A stretch of DNA of 64,000 bases, taken from assembly GCA_035283685.1 (NCBI GenBank), contig DATETJ010000010.1, forward strand, positions 1-64,000, read 5' to 3'. The notes beneath the pieces are model-generated. The model made no database searches and was not told the origin of the DNA. It saw only the letters and a program-made list of their open reading frames with translations. Source of the DNA: Candidatus Bathyarchaeia archaeon. Its GTDB lineage: Archaea > Thermoproteota > Bathyarchaeia > Bathyarchaeales > Bathyarchaeaceae. The position numbers and the translations under genes are program-made. Positions within the stretch are counted from its first letter, which is position 1; the number at the start of each line of letters is the position of its first letter. Shown here one piece after another: positions 44,020 through 52,249 of this stretch.

Positions 44020-45516
44020 TCACTTTATAAGATTAATATACCATACTCCCAGCCTATCTGTTGTCACCAAGGCTTCAATACTGGTATTATTTCCTATATC
44101 ATCAATATAGTACAGCGCGTAAGCTGAATGTTCACTTGAACTGATAATGTTGATTGCAGTACTTAGATTCATCAGAGCGGGAGCGACAAGTATTCTCAGG
44201 TCGCGTCGTAAGAAAATAAAGGCTAATCCGTGGAATTTTTCTTGTACAATTACTTGCGAGTTTAGTGGTACATTATCATTTATCCATTCCATCGCATTTC
44301 TTATGTTGGGAATGTCCCCGAAAGAAATTGAAGACTCAACAAGCCCTGAAGGAATGTAGGAATTAGAGTGGAAATAACCAATACGAATATTGGATGTTGC
44401 ATAACCAAAAGCCAACAAACCTAACAAAACAGAAACTGCAGCAGCTGTCTTGAAGAGTTTTGTGTTACTGAAAATTCTAGGATTCTCAAGACCTTTCCCA
44501 AAGTAGACCGTTAAAGGAACCGGCAGCAGTAAGGTCCACCACCAATAGTTCGAAAAGGCATATGCGGGATATACAACGATGCCATAAGATGCTGCACATA
44601 ACCAAACCAAGATTGGAGTAAAAACTTTATCTTTAGAAAATCCTTTCCAGGCAATGGGAACCAAAGGAACAACAACATACAACGATAGACTGGTCACATA
44701 ACTCAATACCTTCCAATAATCTCCATCTAGAAAACGTGGATCACTAAGAAAATAATTAGTGAAAATGAAATTGCCAGTGCCATTAGGCAACTGAATGGGA
44801 GCAAAATGAGAACTGAAGCCCGGATTCACGAACTGGCTATAAAGCTGCCAAACAAAAACAAAAGCAGCGGGAACGAAGACAACAAAACTCTTCCAAAAAG
44901 AACCCTGCCTCTTCATTAACGGGTCAACTAGTTGCCAAAGAACTACAACCAACAATAGAATCGTCACAAGCTGATGCGAAAACACAATCAGCAAAGAAAA
45001 AGCAAGAACCGTTAGAGACTTGGATCTCGCACTGCCCACAACGTCGCATTTAGTCTTAGCTAACAAAAGAAAGAAAAAAACCAACCCCAACTCCTCGCGA
45101 AATTGATCCCAACCCGTCCTCAAAACCGCAGGCTGCAACAAAAAAATCAAAGCCACAAAAAAACTCTTCTTAACACCCCAACCAAGCCCCTTCAAAACCA
45201 TATAATAAAAAGAAGCAACAAACAAACCATAAAAAACAGGACCAGCAACCTTCATCAACAGATAAACGTCAACACCAGTTAACAGCCGGATGAACCACAA
45301 CAAAACCAAGGCTAAAGGCGACCAAGCCCAGCCAAATAACCTCATAGGGGAAACATCAGGCAGCGCCATCACAGCCGGAACATAACCCGCCAAAACATCA
45401 AAGCCAACAGGATAAGGACCACTCAATAACTCAGGCAAGCCCCTCAGAATAAAACCTAGCAAAAAAACCCAAAAACCCAGAAACCTACCGCTCACAAAAG
45501 ACCTTGAACCACTCAT
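44020..45516 (-). CDS. polytopic GT-C-like membrane protein
   Basis: A 498-residue protein with about ten membrane helices in the first 400 residues and a soluble C-terminal part beginning near NIRNAMEWINDNVPLNSQVIV. The first external loop, GPYPVGFDVLAGYVP, has the acidic residue expected of GT-C enzymes, and the C-terminal IRNAMEWINDN pattern resembles the tail domain of archaeal STT3/PMT-like proteins. The start used is the ATG at 45516, which puts the first helix near the N-terminus; a GTG at 45558 overlapping the upstream gene is the alternative. Function inferred only. Confidence 0.6.
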   Translation of the reverse strand: MSGSRSFVSGRFLGFWVFLLGFILRGLPELLSGPYPVGFDVLAGYVPAVMALPDVSPMRLFGWAWSPLALVLLWFIRLLTGVDVYLLMKVAGPVFYGLFVASFYYMVLKGLGWGVKKSFFVALIFLLQPAVLRTGWDQFREELGLVFFFLLLAKTKCDVVGSARSKSLTVLAFSLLIVFSHQLVTILLLVVVLWQLVDPLMKRQGSFWKSFVVFVPAAFVFVWQLYSQFVNPGFSSHFAPIQLPNGTGNFIFTNYFLSDPRFLDGDYWKVLSYVTSLSLYVVVPLVPIAWKGFSKDKVFTPILVWLCAASYGIVVYPAYAFSNYWWWTLLLPVPLTVYFGKGLENPRIFSNTKLFKTAAAVSVLLGLLAFGYATSNIRIGYFHSNSYIPSGLVESSISFGDIPNIRNAMEWINDNVPLNSQVIVQEKFHGLAFIFLRRDLRILVAPALMNLSTAINIISSSEHSAYALYYIDDIGNNTSIEALVTTDRLGVWYINLIK

Positions 45517-45532
45517 ACTAATAGACCCAAAC

Positions 45533-46606
45533 CTATATCGTGATCTTCGATCGTTCACCGATCACAAACCTGTAACCCTTTGGCTTGTGAGTCTGATTCT
45601 TAAGAATCTCCGAATGTGGGCCAACAAGACTGTCCGTAATCCTATCATCAACCTCGACAACGCAATCGTCCATGATAATTGAATTCTCAATCTCTCCCCG
45701 CTTGATGACCACATTGTTACCTATGCTCGTATAAGGACCCACATACACGCCTCCTTCAACGATTGAATCCATCCCAATTGAAGCAGGTCCTCTGACAATT
45801 GCTCCATGCTTGATCACCGAGCCCTTGCCAACATACACTCTGCCCTGAATTGACGCATCATTCTCCACAATGCCCAAGATCTCACACTTCAGCTCGTCCA
45901 GAATCAGTCTATTCGACTCTAAAATGTTCTCAGGAGTCCCAGTGTCCTTCCACCAGCCCTCAACAAACCTGTGACCTACATTTCCCGTGCTATCCAGCAA
46001 AAGTTGAATCGCATCCGTAATCTCCAACTCGCCTCTCCACGAAGGCTTCAACTTCTCAATCATTTGAAAAAACGCTGGTCTAAAAAAGTAAACCCCACTC
46101 AGAGCATAGTCGCTCAATGGCTCCTTCGGCTTCTCAACCAACCTAACAAGATTCCCACCGCCGTCGAACTCGGCTACACCGAAGCGGTGCGGCTCATCAA
46201 CTCTGCACAGAAGAACCATCCCGTCATAAGAAGAATTCTTAAACTCCTCAACATACTTCGAAACCCCTCCCTTAATCAAGTCATCACCAAGATGGACAAC
46301 AAAGGGATCGTCACCCACAAAAGCCCGGCAACAACCCACAGCATGGGCAATCCCTAGAGGCTTACCCTGATAAACATAAGTTATCTTAACACCGAACCTA
46401 CTTCCATCCCCATAATACTCCTTAACCATCTCAGAATAAACATCACCAAGCACAATCGCGATATCAACTATCCCAGCTTCCCGCAAACTCTCCAGCACAT
46501 GCTGAGAAATCGGCTTATTCGCCACAGGAATCAACTGCTTAGGCCCAGTGTGAGTTAAAGGTCTAAGCCTAGTCCCATGCCCACCGTGCAAAATAACACC
46601 CTTCAA
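45533..46606 (-). CDS. glucose-1-phosphate thymidylyltransferase-like enzyme, long form
   Basis: Makes an NDP-sugar, probably dTDP-glucose. LKGVILHGGHGTRLRPLTHTGPKQLIPVANKP (residues 1-32) is the signature of archaeal long RmlA/Agl-type enzymes; YALSGVYFF and WWKDTGTPENILESNRLIL follow. From about 255 a hexapeptide beta-helix (KGSVIKHGAIVRGPASIG) forms the tail. I use the TTG at 46606 (357 residues), which has a GGGTG ribosome site; the ATG at 46678 adds 24 residues that the family lacks. It is divergent from the RmlC-like gene. Together with that run it forms a dTDP-deoxyhexose module. Confidence 0.9.
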   Translation of the reverse strand: MKGVILHGGHGTRLRPLTHTGPKQLIPVANKPISQHVLESLREAGIVDIAIVLGDVYSEMVKEYYGDGSRFGVKITYVYQGKPLGIAHAVGCCRAFVGDDPFVVHLGDDLIKGGVSKYVEEFKNSSYDGMVLLCRVDEPHRFGVAEFDGGGNLVRLVEKPKEPLSDYALSGVYFFRPAFFQMIEKLKPSWRGELEITDAIQLLLDSTGNVGHRFVEGWWKDTGTPENILESNRLILDELKCEILGIVENDASIQGRVYVGKGSVIKHGAIVRGPASIGMDSIVEGGVYVGPYTSIGNNVVIKRGEIENSIIMDDCVVEVDDRITDSLVGPHSEILKNQTHKPKGYRFVIGERSKITI

Positions 46607-46720
46607 ATCAGAACACCCTAAAGACAGTTTACACAGTAAGTTTTTATTGTTTGCGTAAACTTTAGCCAGAAATCGCAATTAATTGCACGCCTGAAAACAG
46701 ATTTTGTTCGATAGGCAATC

Positions 46721-46728
46721 TTAATATG
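46721..46728 (+). promoter_or_regulatory. TATA box for the rmlC-like operon
   Basis: TTAATATG lies about 30 bases before the ATG at 46758. The short distance predicts a very short leader or none, which would explain the lack of a ribosome site. Confidence 0.5.
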
Positions 46729-46757
46729 ATGTTCAGCAAAGATACAAGAAAAACCGA

Positions 46758-47288
46758 ATGCACGTAACTTCAAGGGCGCCTTTTATGCAAGACGGAATAA
46801 GAATATTCGAGCTTAAGAAATTCCCCGATGAAAGAGGATTCTTCTCAGAAATTCTGCGACAAGACTGGAAAGACCTACTCGAAAACGACTGGATAACCCA
46901 AGCAAACCTATCCTACAGTTACCCAGAAATGATAAGAGCATGGCACCGACACCTAAAAGGACAAATAGACTACTTCGTAGTAGCCAAAGGCACAGTAAAA
47001 ATCTGCGCCTACGAAGACAAAACACAAAAACTCGATGAAATAATAGCCAGCGAACACAAACTCCAAGCAATAAGAATCCCTGGACACTACTGGCACGGAA
47101 CTCAAACCGTTGGAAACGAACCCTCAATCACAATATACTTCGTCACAAAACTATACAACTACACACAACCAGACGAAGAAAGAAGACCATGGAACGACCC
47201 AACAATAGTTCCAAAAGAAATAAACGGCAAAAAAGACGACCCACGCACAAACAAGCCCTGGGACTGGTTCTACCCACCTCACAAATAA
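46758..47288 (+). CDS. dTDP-4-dehydrorhamnose 3,5-epimerase-like protein
   Basis: A 176-residue cupin of the RmlC group: IRIFELKKFPDERGFFSEIL, WITQANLSYSYPEMIRAWHRH with the catalytic His, GTVKICAYED and IRIPGHYWHGTQTV. It epimerises carbons 3 and 5 of 4-keto-6-deoxy sugars. The start might be the second ATG at 46785. The C-terminal KKDDPRTNKPWDWFYPP is typical of archaeal members. Codons are A/C-rich, opposite to the run at 35-38 kb. First gene of the rmlC-epimerase-rmlD run. Confidence 0.9.
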   Translation: MHVTSRAPFMQDGIRIFELKKFPDERGFFSEILRQDWKDLLENDWITQANLSYSYPEMIRAWHRHLKGQIDYFVVAKGTVKICAYEDKTQKLDEIIASEHKLQAIRIPGHYWHGTQTVGNEPSITIYFVTKLYNYTQPDEERRPWNDPTIVPKEINGKKDDPRTNKPWDWFYPPHK

Positions 47289-47301
47289 CAGGCGACAAAA
47301 A

Positions 47302-48318
47302 ATGAAAATTCTAATAACAGGCGGAGCCGGCTACATAGGCTCAATTCTATGCAAGCTCCTACTAGAAAAAGGCTACAACATAACATGTCTCGACAGGCTC
47401 TTCTTCGGCTACGACCCAATCAATGACATAGTCGACAAAATAACTCTGATAAAAGACGACATAAGATGGTTCAAACCTGAAACTCTAAAAGGAATTGACG
47501 CAGTACTCGACCTAGCCTCACTCTCAAACGATCCCACCGGTGAACTAGACCCACAAAAAACCCTAGAAATAAACCACAAAGGAAGAGTCAGAGTCGCCCA
47601 ACTCTCTAAGAAACACGGCGTTCGCACGTACATCTTAGCCAGCACCTGCAGCATTTACGGATTTCAAGAAGATCTCATCACAGAAGAATCCGCACCCAAC
47701 CCACTAACAACATACGCAAAAGCCAACCTAATGGCTGAAAAAGAAATCCTGCCCTTAGCAGACAGAGACTTCACAGTAACTGCCCTACGACAAGCCACAG
47801 TATACGGAGCATCCGGAAGAATGAGATTCGACCTCGCAATCAACGGCATGGTCTTAGGCTTCTTCAAAAACGGCAAAATCCCAATAATGAGAGACGGAAA
47901 ACAATGGCGCCCCTTCATACACGTAAAAGACACATCCAACGCCTTCATAAAAGCCCTAGAATCAGACCCAGAACTAGTCAACGGCCAAATCTTCAACACA
48001 GGCAGCAACGAACAAAATATCCAAATCTTTGACCTAGCCAAACTCGTAGCAGAAGCCATCAACATGCCCTTCAACTACGAATGGTACGGCTCACCGGACA
48101 ACAGAAGCTACAAAGTAAGCTACAACAAAATCCAAAAAACACTAAACTTCAAACCAAACCACACCCTAAACCAAGGAGCAAAAGAAGTATTCGACGCACT
48201 CAAAGAAGGAAAACTAAACCCAGACGACCCAAAAACAATAACGGTCAAATGGTACAAACACCTGCTGGAAATGCACGCTTTCCTGAAGAACACCGAAATC
48301 AACGGAGCACTTCTATGA
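47302..48318 (+). CDS. NAD-dependent sugar epimerase/dehydratase
   Basis: A 338-residue extended SDR: MKILITGGAGYIGSILCKLL, LDLASLSNDPTG, LASTCSIYGF and TYAKANLMAEKE with the catalytic Tyr-x3-Lys pattern (TTYAKAN). ALRQATVYGASGRMRFD and FIHVKDTSNAFIKAL follow. It is more like 4-epimerases/reductases than RmlB since the RmlB active-site TDEVYG is replaced by TCSIYG. It overlaps the RmlD-like start by ATGA. Confidence 0.88.
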   Translation: MKILITGGAGYIGSILCKLLLEKGYNITCLDRLFFGYDPINDIVDKITLIKDDIRWFKPETLKGIDAVLDLASLSNDPTGELDPQKTLEINHKGRVRVAQLSKKHGVRTYILASTCSIYGFQEDLITEESAPNPLTTYAKANLMAEKEILPLADRDFTVTALRQATVYGASGRMRFDLAINGMVLGFFKNGKIPIMRDGKQWRPFIHVKDTSNAFIKALESDPELVNGQIFNTGSNEQNIQIFDLAKLVAEAINMPFNYEWYGSPDNRSYKVSYNKIQKTLNFKPNHTLNQGAKEVFDALKEGKLNPDDPKTITVKWYKHLLEMHAFLKNTEINGALL

Positions 48319-49175
48319 AGATAGCCATAATCGGCGCAACAGGACAACTCGGCACAGACCTCGTCAAGACGCTCAACGATAAACATCAAATCACAAGCCT
48401 AACACACCAAAACCTAGAAGTCACAGACCACAACAGCTGCCAAATTCTAAAGGAACACCAACCAGACATCATAATAAACACCGCAGCATTCCACAAAACA
48501 GATCAATGCGAAGAAGAACCCCTAAAAACATTCTCGGTAAACGCCATAGGCGCCAGAAACATAGCAACAATATCCAAAGAACTCAACGCCACAACCATCT
48601 TCATCAGCACAGACTACGTCTTTGACGGCTCCAAAAACCAGCCCTACACAGAAGACGACACGCCAAACCCAATCAACACGTACGGAATCTCGAAACTAGC
48701 AGGCGAACTCTACACAAAGCAAAACCCCAAGTACTATGTCATCCGAGTTGCGAGCCTGTTCGGAGCCGCAGGAGCAAGCGGAAAAGGAGGAAACTTCGTC
48801 GAAACAATGATATCAAAAGCCAAACAAAACGAAACCATAAGCGTAGTGGACGACATGTGGATGAGCCCAACATACACCAAAGACGCAGCCGAAACAATAA
48901 GAAAAATAATTGAGAACAGACTGCCATTCGAAACCTACCACGCAACGAACCAAGGATACTGCACATGGTTTGAATTCGCCACAGAAATATTCAAAGCTAC
49001 CGGCCAAAAACCCACTCTCACGCCTTCAAAAACAAATCAACTACAAGCCAAAGCTCAAAGACCAAGATTCTCAGCTCTGAAAAGCATACCACTGCAAGAA
49101 AACGGCATAACGATGAGAGAATGGAGAACAGCCCTCCGAGACTACCTAATCGAGAAAGGACACATACAACATTAG
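48315..49175 (+). CDS. dTDP-4-dehydrorhamnose reductase-like protein
   Basis: A 286-residue RmlD-type SDR: MKIAIIGATGQLGTDLVKTL, INTAAFHKTDQCEEEP, FISTDYVFDGSKNQPYTEDD and the catalytic TYGISKLAGE, then RVASLFGAAGASGKGGNF. The start at 48315 overlaps the previous stop (ATGA); a longer frame opening at 48081 runs inside the upstream gene and is not real. With the nucleotidyltransferase and RmlC-like genes it completes most of a dTDP-rhamnose-like pathway; a separate RmlB may be one of the SDRs. Confidence 0.93.
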   Translation: MKIAIIGATGQLGTDLVKTLNDKHQITSLTHQNLEVTDHNSCQILKEHQPDIIINTAAFHKTDQCEEEPLKTFSVNAIGARNIATISKELNATTIFISTDYVFDGSKNQPYTEDDTPNPINTYGISKLAGELYTKQNPKYYVIRVASLFGAAGASGKGGNFVETMISKAKQNETISVVDDMWMSPTYTKDAAETIRKIIENRLPFETYHATNQGYCTWFEFATEIFKATGQKPTLTPSKTNQLQAKAQRPRFSALKSIPLQENGITMREWRTALRDYLIEKGHIQH

Positions 49176-49189
49176 CTAAATATCCAGCA

Positions 49190-49437
49190 ACATGATAGAA
49201 GAAGGTGTAAGGGGTATAGTGCCTTCTTCTTTTGAAATTTCTTTTCCCGCAGAGCCGCTCAACATACTCAAACGTCACGCATACCAACATTAAACGTCAC
49301 GCATGCCAACATTGAAAGTCACCACAAAACACGAGCCAACAGACCCCAACCCATCAATCAAAGCAAGAACAGAACCCAAAACACCAACAGAAAAACAGAA
49401 CTTTCACCACAAAAAAATTTTCCAGCACCCATACTAA
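49190..49437 (+). repeat. dispersed hairpin repeat, copy C
   Basis: Begins 20 bases after the RmlD-like stop. The hairpin has AGAAGAAGG at 49197-49205 and CCTTCTTCT at 49222-49230, followed by TTTGAAATTTCTTTTCCCGC, then three units of about 22 bp starting AAACGTCAC (about 49269-49325), and a tail CACCACAAAAAAATTTTCC. It matches the second half of copy B in the opposite orientation. The first blocks of copies A, B and D are absent. Its place after a gene end would also allow use as a terminator. Confidence 0.8.
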
Positions 49438-49530
49438 CCCTAACCGTACACAGTTCCCAGTTGTGTCGGTTAACCAAAACACATATTTTATTGACCGCAA
49501 ACCTCTACCTCAGGGGATGCTTACTAATTT

Positions 49531-49932
49531 ATGAAAAGCAAATGGCTCTGGCCACTCGCTCCATTCCTACTTGCAGACACGTTGTTGGCATCCGCCGCAC
49601 TAATATTCCTACAACTAGACCTCATCGTGAACAAAACACTCTACGAATACGGACTCACATTCAACACCAACTGGGCACAACCCTACTGGACAACCATTCG
49701 CCTCGGCCTAGGAGTTCTCGGCATCACCATGATCATCATCGCCTCCATCGGCTACCTATCCATCAGACACACAGGTGAGCAGACTGACAAAGCCAAAGTC
49801 TATATCTGCAAATCCTGCGGAGAATCATGGTGTAAGCCTGACAAGATCCCAAAGGTCAACGGCAAGTTACCCATGCTCAACGTTCTCAAATCATGCGCCT
49901 CATGCAACGAGAAACTCCTAGACATAACCTAA
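49531..49932 (+). CDS. orphan membrane protein with zinc ribbon (YGLQF family, member 2)
   Basis: A 133-residue protein with a first helix (about 8-30), the motif LDLIVNKTLYEYGLTF with NWAQPYW, a second helix (about 57-76), and a zinc ribbon ICKSCGESW...SCASCNEKL. The pattern is that of the 233-residue protein at 33220 without its long linker. A weak TATA at 49483-49490 lies upstream. It follows repeat copy C and precedes member 3, which lacks the ribbon. CCGGT-CCC-ACCGG after the stop can fold as a hairpin. Function unknown. Confidence 0.7.
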   Translation: MKSKWLWPLAPFLLADTLLASAALIFLQLDLIVNKTLYEYGLTFNTNWAQPYWTTIRLGLGVLGITMIIIASIGYLSIRHTGEQTDKAKVYICKSCGESWCKPDKIPKVNGKLPMLNVLKSCASCNEKLLDIT

Positions 49933-49950
49933 ACACCGGTCCCACCGGGC

Positions 49951-50631
49951 TTGCCATCATATGCGCAGGGTCTGCACGCATTGCACAACAGGTGCTGCAA
50001 CCTCCAAACACACAGCCACAGCCTAGCACCCTGCATTCAGCTCAATCCTTATCTGAACTTCATATTGCCAAGACGCAACCCTAATCGACCAAGAAAAGCA
50101 AAGAGATTAACCAACTGTATCAATAAAAGGTGGTTCGCCACGAAATCCACTGACGCCAGCCCAATTTCACTGGTAGTCGTCCTAATGGCAGCCTCCTCAA
50201 TGATGTCAATGATAAGCATGCTCCTACTAGACCAGATCGTCCACGGCGAACTCTACGACTACGGCCTCCAATTCAACCGCAACTGGGCAGAATCCTACTG
50301 GACCCTAACAAAAATCATATTCGCCCTAGGATGGTTCAACATAATCGCCGCCATAGGAGTACACTTATACTCACTCGCCTTCAAACGAAAAGAAGTACAA
50401 CAACTCGTAACCGCAGTCCAAGAGGAAATAAACAGAGAACGAACCGCCCAACACCAAAAACCCAGAGAACCACCAATTCTACCCGGACTACCCGAGAAAG
50501 AATACCTAAACCTAGCAAACCCTGAGCCACAACACGAACCAACAAAACAAGAAATAATCGTCACCCAAAACGTCCGCACCACAGGCTTGAAAACGCAAAA
50601 CCCCAAGGAAACATCCACGAACGATTCGTGA
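49951..50631 (+). CDS. orphan membrane protein (YGLQF family, member 3)
   Basis: The conserved part begins near 50125: a helix rich in Ser and Met, LLLDQIVHGELYDYGLQF, NWAESYW, a second helix (FALGWFNIIAAIGVHLYSL), then a Pro/Glu/Lys-rich cytoplasmic tail without zinc ligands. It aligns best with member 1 at 33220. The start is unclear: the longest frame begins at ATG 49951, but its first 55 or so residues look non-coding; an ATG at 50185 would cut into the first helix. The true start may be a rare codon near 50125. Confidence 0.6.
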   Translation: MPSYAQGLHALHNRCCNLQTHSHSLAPCIQLNPYLNFILPRRNPNRPRKAKRLTNCINKRWFATKSTDASPISLVVVLMAASSMMSMISMLLLDQIVHGELYDYGLQFNRNWAESYWTLTKIIFALGWFNIIAAIGVHLYSLAFKRKEVQQLVTAVQEEINRERTAQHQKPREPPILPGLPEKEYLNLANPEPQHEPTKQEIIVTQNVRTTGLKTQNPKETSTNDS

Positions 50632-50639
50632 ACAATGCA

Positions 50640-50951
50640 CTATATTTTGACTATTTGCGCGTGCGGCACCCCATTTATCTTCAGAACGGCATCAGGATGC
50701 ACCAACCCAGCTTTAACAGCGTGGCGCACTATACATTTGCCAACCATGTTCACAATAGATGACTGCCTGCACAAATCAAGGGCTTCCTCAACCGTCACCT
50801 TCATACCCTTATAGAAATCCTCACGAACCTCAAACACAATCTTACCATCACGCAACGTCTTACCACACAAATTGCAGTCACAAGCGGCTAAAATAATCTG
50901 GTTGCCGTGTCTGCGCACGTTCACGTAAACATCCGTCAACATCATTGCCAT
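50640..50951 (-). CDS. DUF424 family protein
   Basis: A 103-residue archaeal protein of unknown function. DVYVNVRRHGNQIILAACD, LCGKTLRDGKIVFEVREDFYKG and the C-terminal INGVPHAQIVKI match the DUF424 pattern. In other archaea the gene is often near translation factors such as aIF2-beta, which is also present here at 51716. Cys residues at CDCNLC may bind metal. It converges with the membrane protein gene at 8 bases. Confidence 0.9.
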   Translation of the reverse strand: MAMMLTDVYVNVRRHGNQIILAACDCNLCGKTLRDGKIVFEVREDFYKGMKVTVEEALDLCRQSSIVNMVGKCIVRHAVKAGLVHPDAVLKINGVPHAQIVKI

Positions 50952-51118
50952 CTACACTGCTATTTCCATGTTGAAATACGCATAAACGCGACAATATAGC
51001 TTTCGGAACCCCTTATCTCCATGCAACCAAGCCTTCCAGCACAACATAGAAGTAGTTCTCAACAAACACGAGACACAGACTACTTCCAAACAGGAACTCA
51101 GCCGCCGACAAACAACCT

Positions 51119-51410
51119 CGGTATTATTACTGATTCTAAGCGTGAGTTAATAACATCTGAAACAGAAACCAGCTCCACAACGCCATCGTTGACGAAGCCA
51201 TGCCTAAACTTGACGCAAGACAGCGCGCAAACAGAACCCACAGCATCATACAAAAACCCAAACAGACCCCAAAAACACAATGCTCACACTTGTTGATGTC
51301 ACCGGGAACACTCTGACGACGATGTCCACACAGCCTCTGCCACACCAAAGGTAGAAGAAGGCTAAAGGGAAATGGCACCTTCTTCTTCCGAAATTTCTTT
51401 TCCCGCACAA
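51119..51410 (+). repeat. dispersed hairpin repeat, copy D
   Basis: Colinear over almost its whole length with 2208-2497: GTATTATTACTG start, ACAGAAACCAGCT, TTGACGAAGCCA, a CAAGACAG...CGCAAACAGAACCCA block, GTTGATGTCACC...GGAACACTCTGACGACG and the hairpin (AGAAGAAGG at 51353-51361, CCTTCTTCT at 51378-51386), ending GAAATTTCTTTTCCCGCA. The tandem 22-bp units of copies B and C are missing. It is in the gap between DUF424 and the 37-codon gene, so it is again intergenic. Confidence 0.8.
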
Positions 51411-51492
51411 TCTCGTGAAACTAACAACTTGTGGCTACAACCGATGAGCCCCACCTGTAACCGCAAAATGCGTTCTCCCCATATGCGTCGCC

Positions 51493-51499
51493 TTTTATA
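51493..51499 (+). promoter_or_regulatory. TATA box for the 37-codon gene
   Basis: TTTTATA with a start expected about 25 bases downstream, near 51523. This leaves a leader of about 35 nt with an AGAGGTGA ribosome site in front of the ATG at 51558. Confidence 0.6.
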
Positions 51500-51557
51500 C
51501 CCTCCAACGCCCATCCACCCAATCAGACAAAAAAACAACACAAAGAGGTGAAACAAC

Positions 51558-51671
51558 ATGGCAACCATAACTCGAAACGGATGGAAAGCAGCTCCCGACG
51601 CTGCACAGATGGAAGCTGAATGGGCCAAGGCGGAAGCCCAAGCTCGCTTCTACACGAACCGAATGATGTAA
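51558..51671 (+). CDS. 37-residue microprotein
   Basis: MATITRNGWKAAPDAAQMEA then EWAKAEAQARFYTNRMM. It has a TATA box 59 bases upstream and AGAGGTGA seven bases before the ATG, stronger signals than many larger genes here. The sequence from about residue 12 could form one amphipathic helix (AAQMEAEWAKAEAQARF). There are no cysteines and no membrane span. I know no family. It lies between repeat copy D and convergent aIF2-beta, so it has no operon partner. A coding role is inferred from the signals. Confidence 0.6.
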   Translation: MATITRNGWKAAPDAAQMEAEWAKAEAQARFYTNRMM

Positions 51672-51715
51672 ACCGCCTAACCCTTCTTTCTCTAAATCAT
51701 CCCAGAACTCTTGTT

Positions 51716-52126
51716 CTAAATGGTTCTAACGCTTGATTTTGCTCCACACGCCTCACAGGCTAAAAACGAAAAACGCTTCTCCTTAACAATCTTCGTGTCC
51801 GGACGCTTACACACAGGACAGATCAAATACGCCTGCGCATAATGCTGAACCAAACTCTCCAAACTGTCATTCTTAAACTTCCCATGAAAAATCGCGCGAG
51901 CACTATCCATAGAACCCGCAGTAGCCATCTCCCGAGACAAATAACGCAGTAAGTGCAGAGGATCACGATTCATCGCCTCAGCAATCTCCCTGAAATTAAC
52001 AATGTAAGTGCGCATACCAATATTCCCACTTCTCACCCTAGGAACCTCAAACCGCTTATGCTCAAAAATCTCACGCGGCAACTGACTATGCGCACGTTTA
52101 AGCAGCTCCCTATAATCGCTTTGCAT
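51716..52126 (-). CDS. eif2b: translation initiation factor aIF2 subunit beta
   Basis: The beta subunit of the initiator-tRNA carrier aIF2. From the ATG at 52126 it has 136 residues: an N-terminal helix that binds gamma, a core with VRSGNIGMRTYIVNFREIAEAMNR and the C-terminal zinc ribbon YLICPVCKRPDTKIV, then ACEACGAKSSVR. The longer start at 52150 adds eight residues; the ATG has a GAGAGTGAG ribosome site. The family is normally 130-145 residues. Confidence 0.95.
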   Translation of the reverse strand: MQSDYRELLKRAHSQLPREIFEHKRFEVPRVRSGNIGMRTYIVNFREIAEAMNRDPLHLLRYLSREMATAGSMDSARAIFHGKFKNDSLESLVQHYAQAYLICPVCKRPDTKIVKEKRFSFLACEACGAKSSVRTI

Positions 52127-52194
52127 CAAGCTCACTCTCCATCCAATCATACACGAACGTTAACGAACCATCCTTTAAAGGCAACCACCTTCAC

Positions 52195-52203
52195 TTAAAT
52201 ATT
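52195..52203 (+). promoter_or_regulatory. TATA box for the DUF3786 gene
   Basis: TTAAATATT 47 bases before the ATG at 52250, a good distance for a leader of about 20-25 nt, which contains CAAGGAAC as a possible ribosome site. Confidence 0.5.
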
Positions 52204-52249
52204 TTCAAAACACTCATGCCAAGCTAAACTCAGCAAGGAACACAGTCGA

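Noticed and set aside
48081-48314. N-terminal extension of the RmlD-like gene
   Set aside because: It lies within the preceding epimerase in another frame, and the family start is at 48315.
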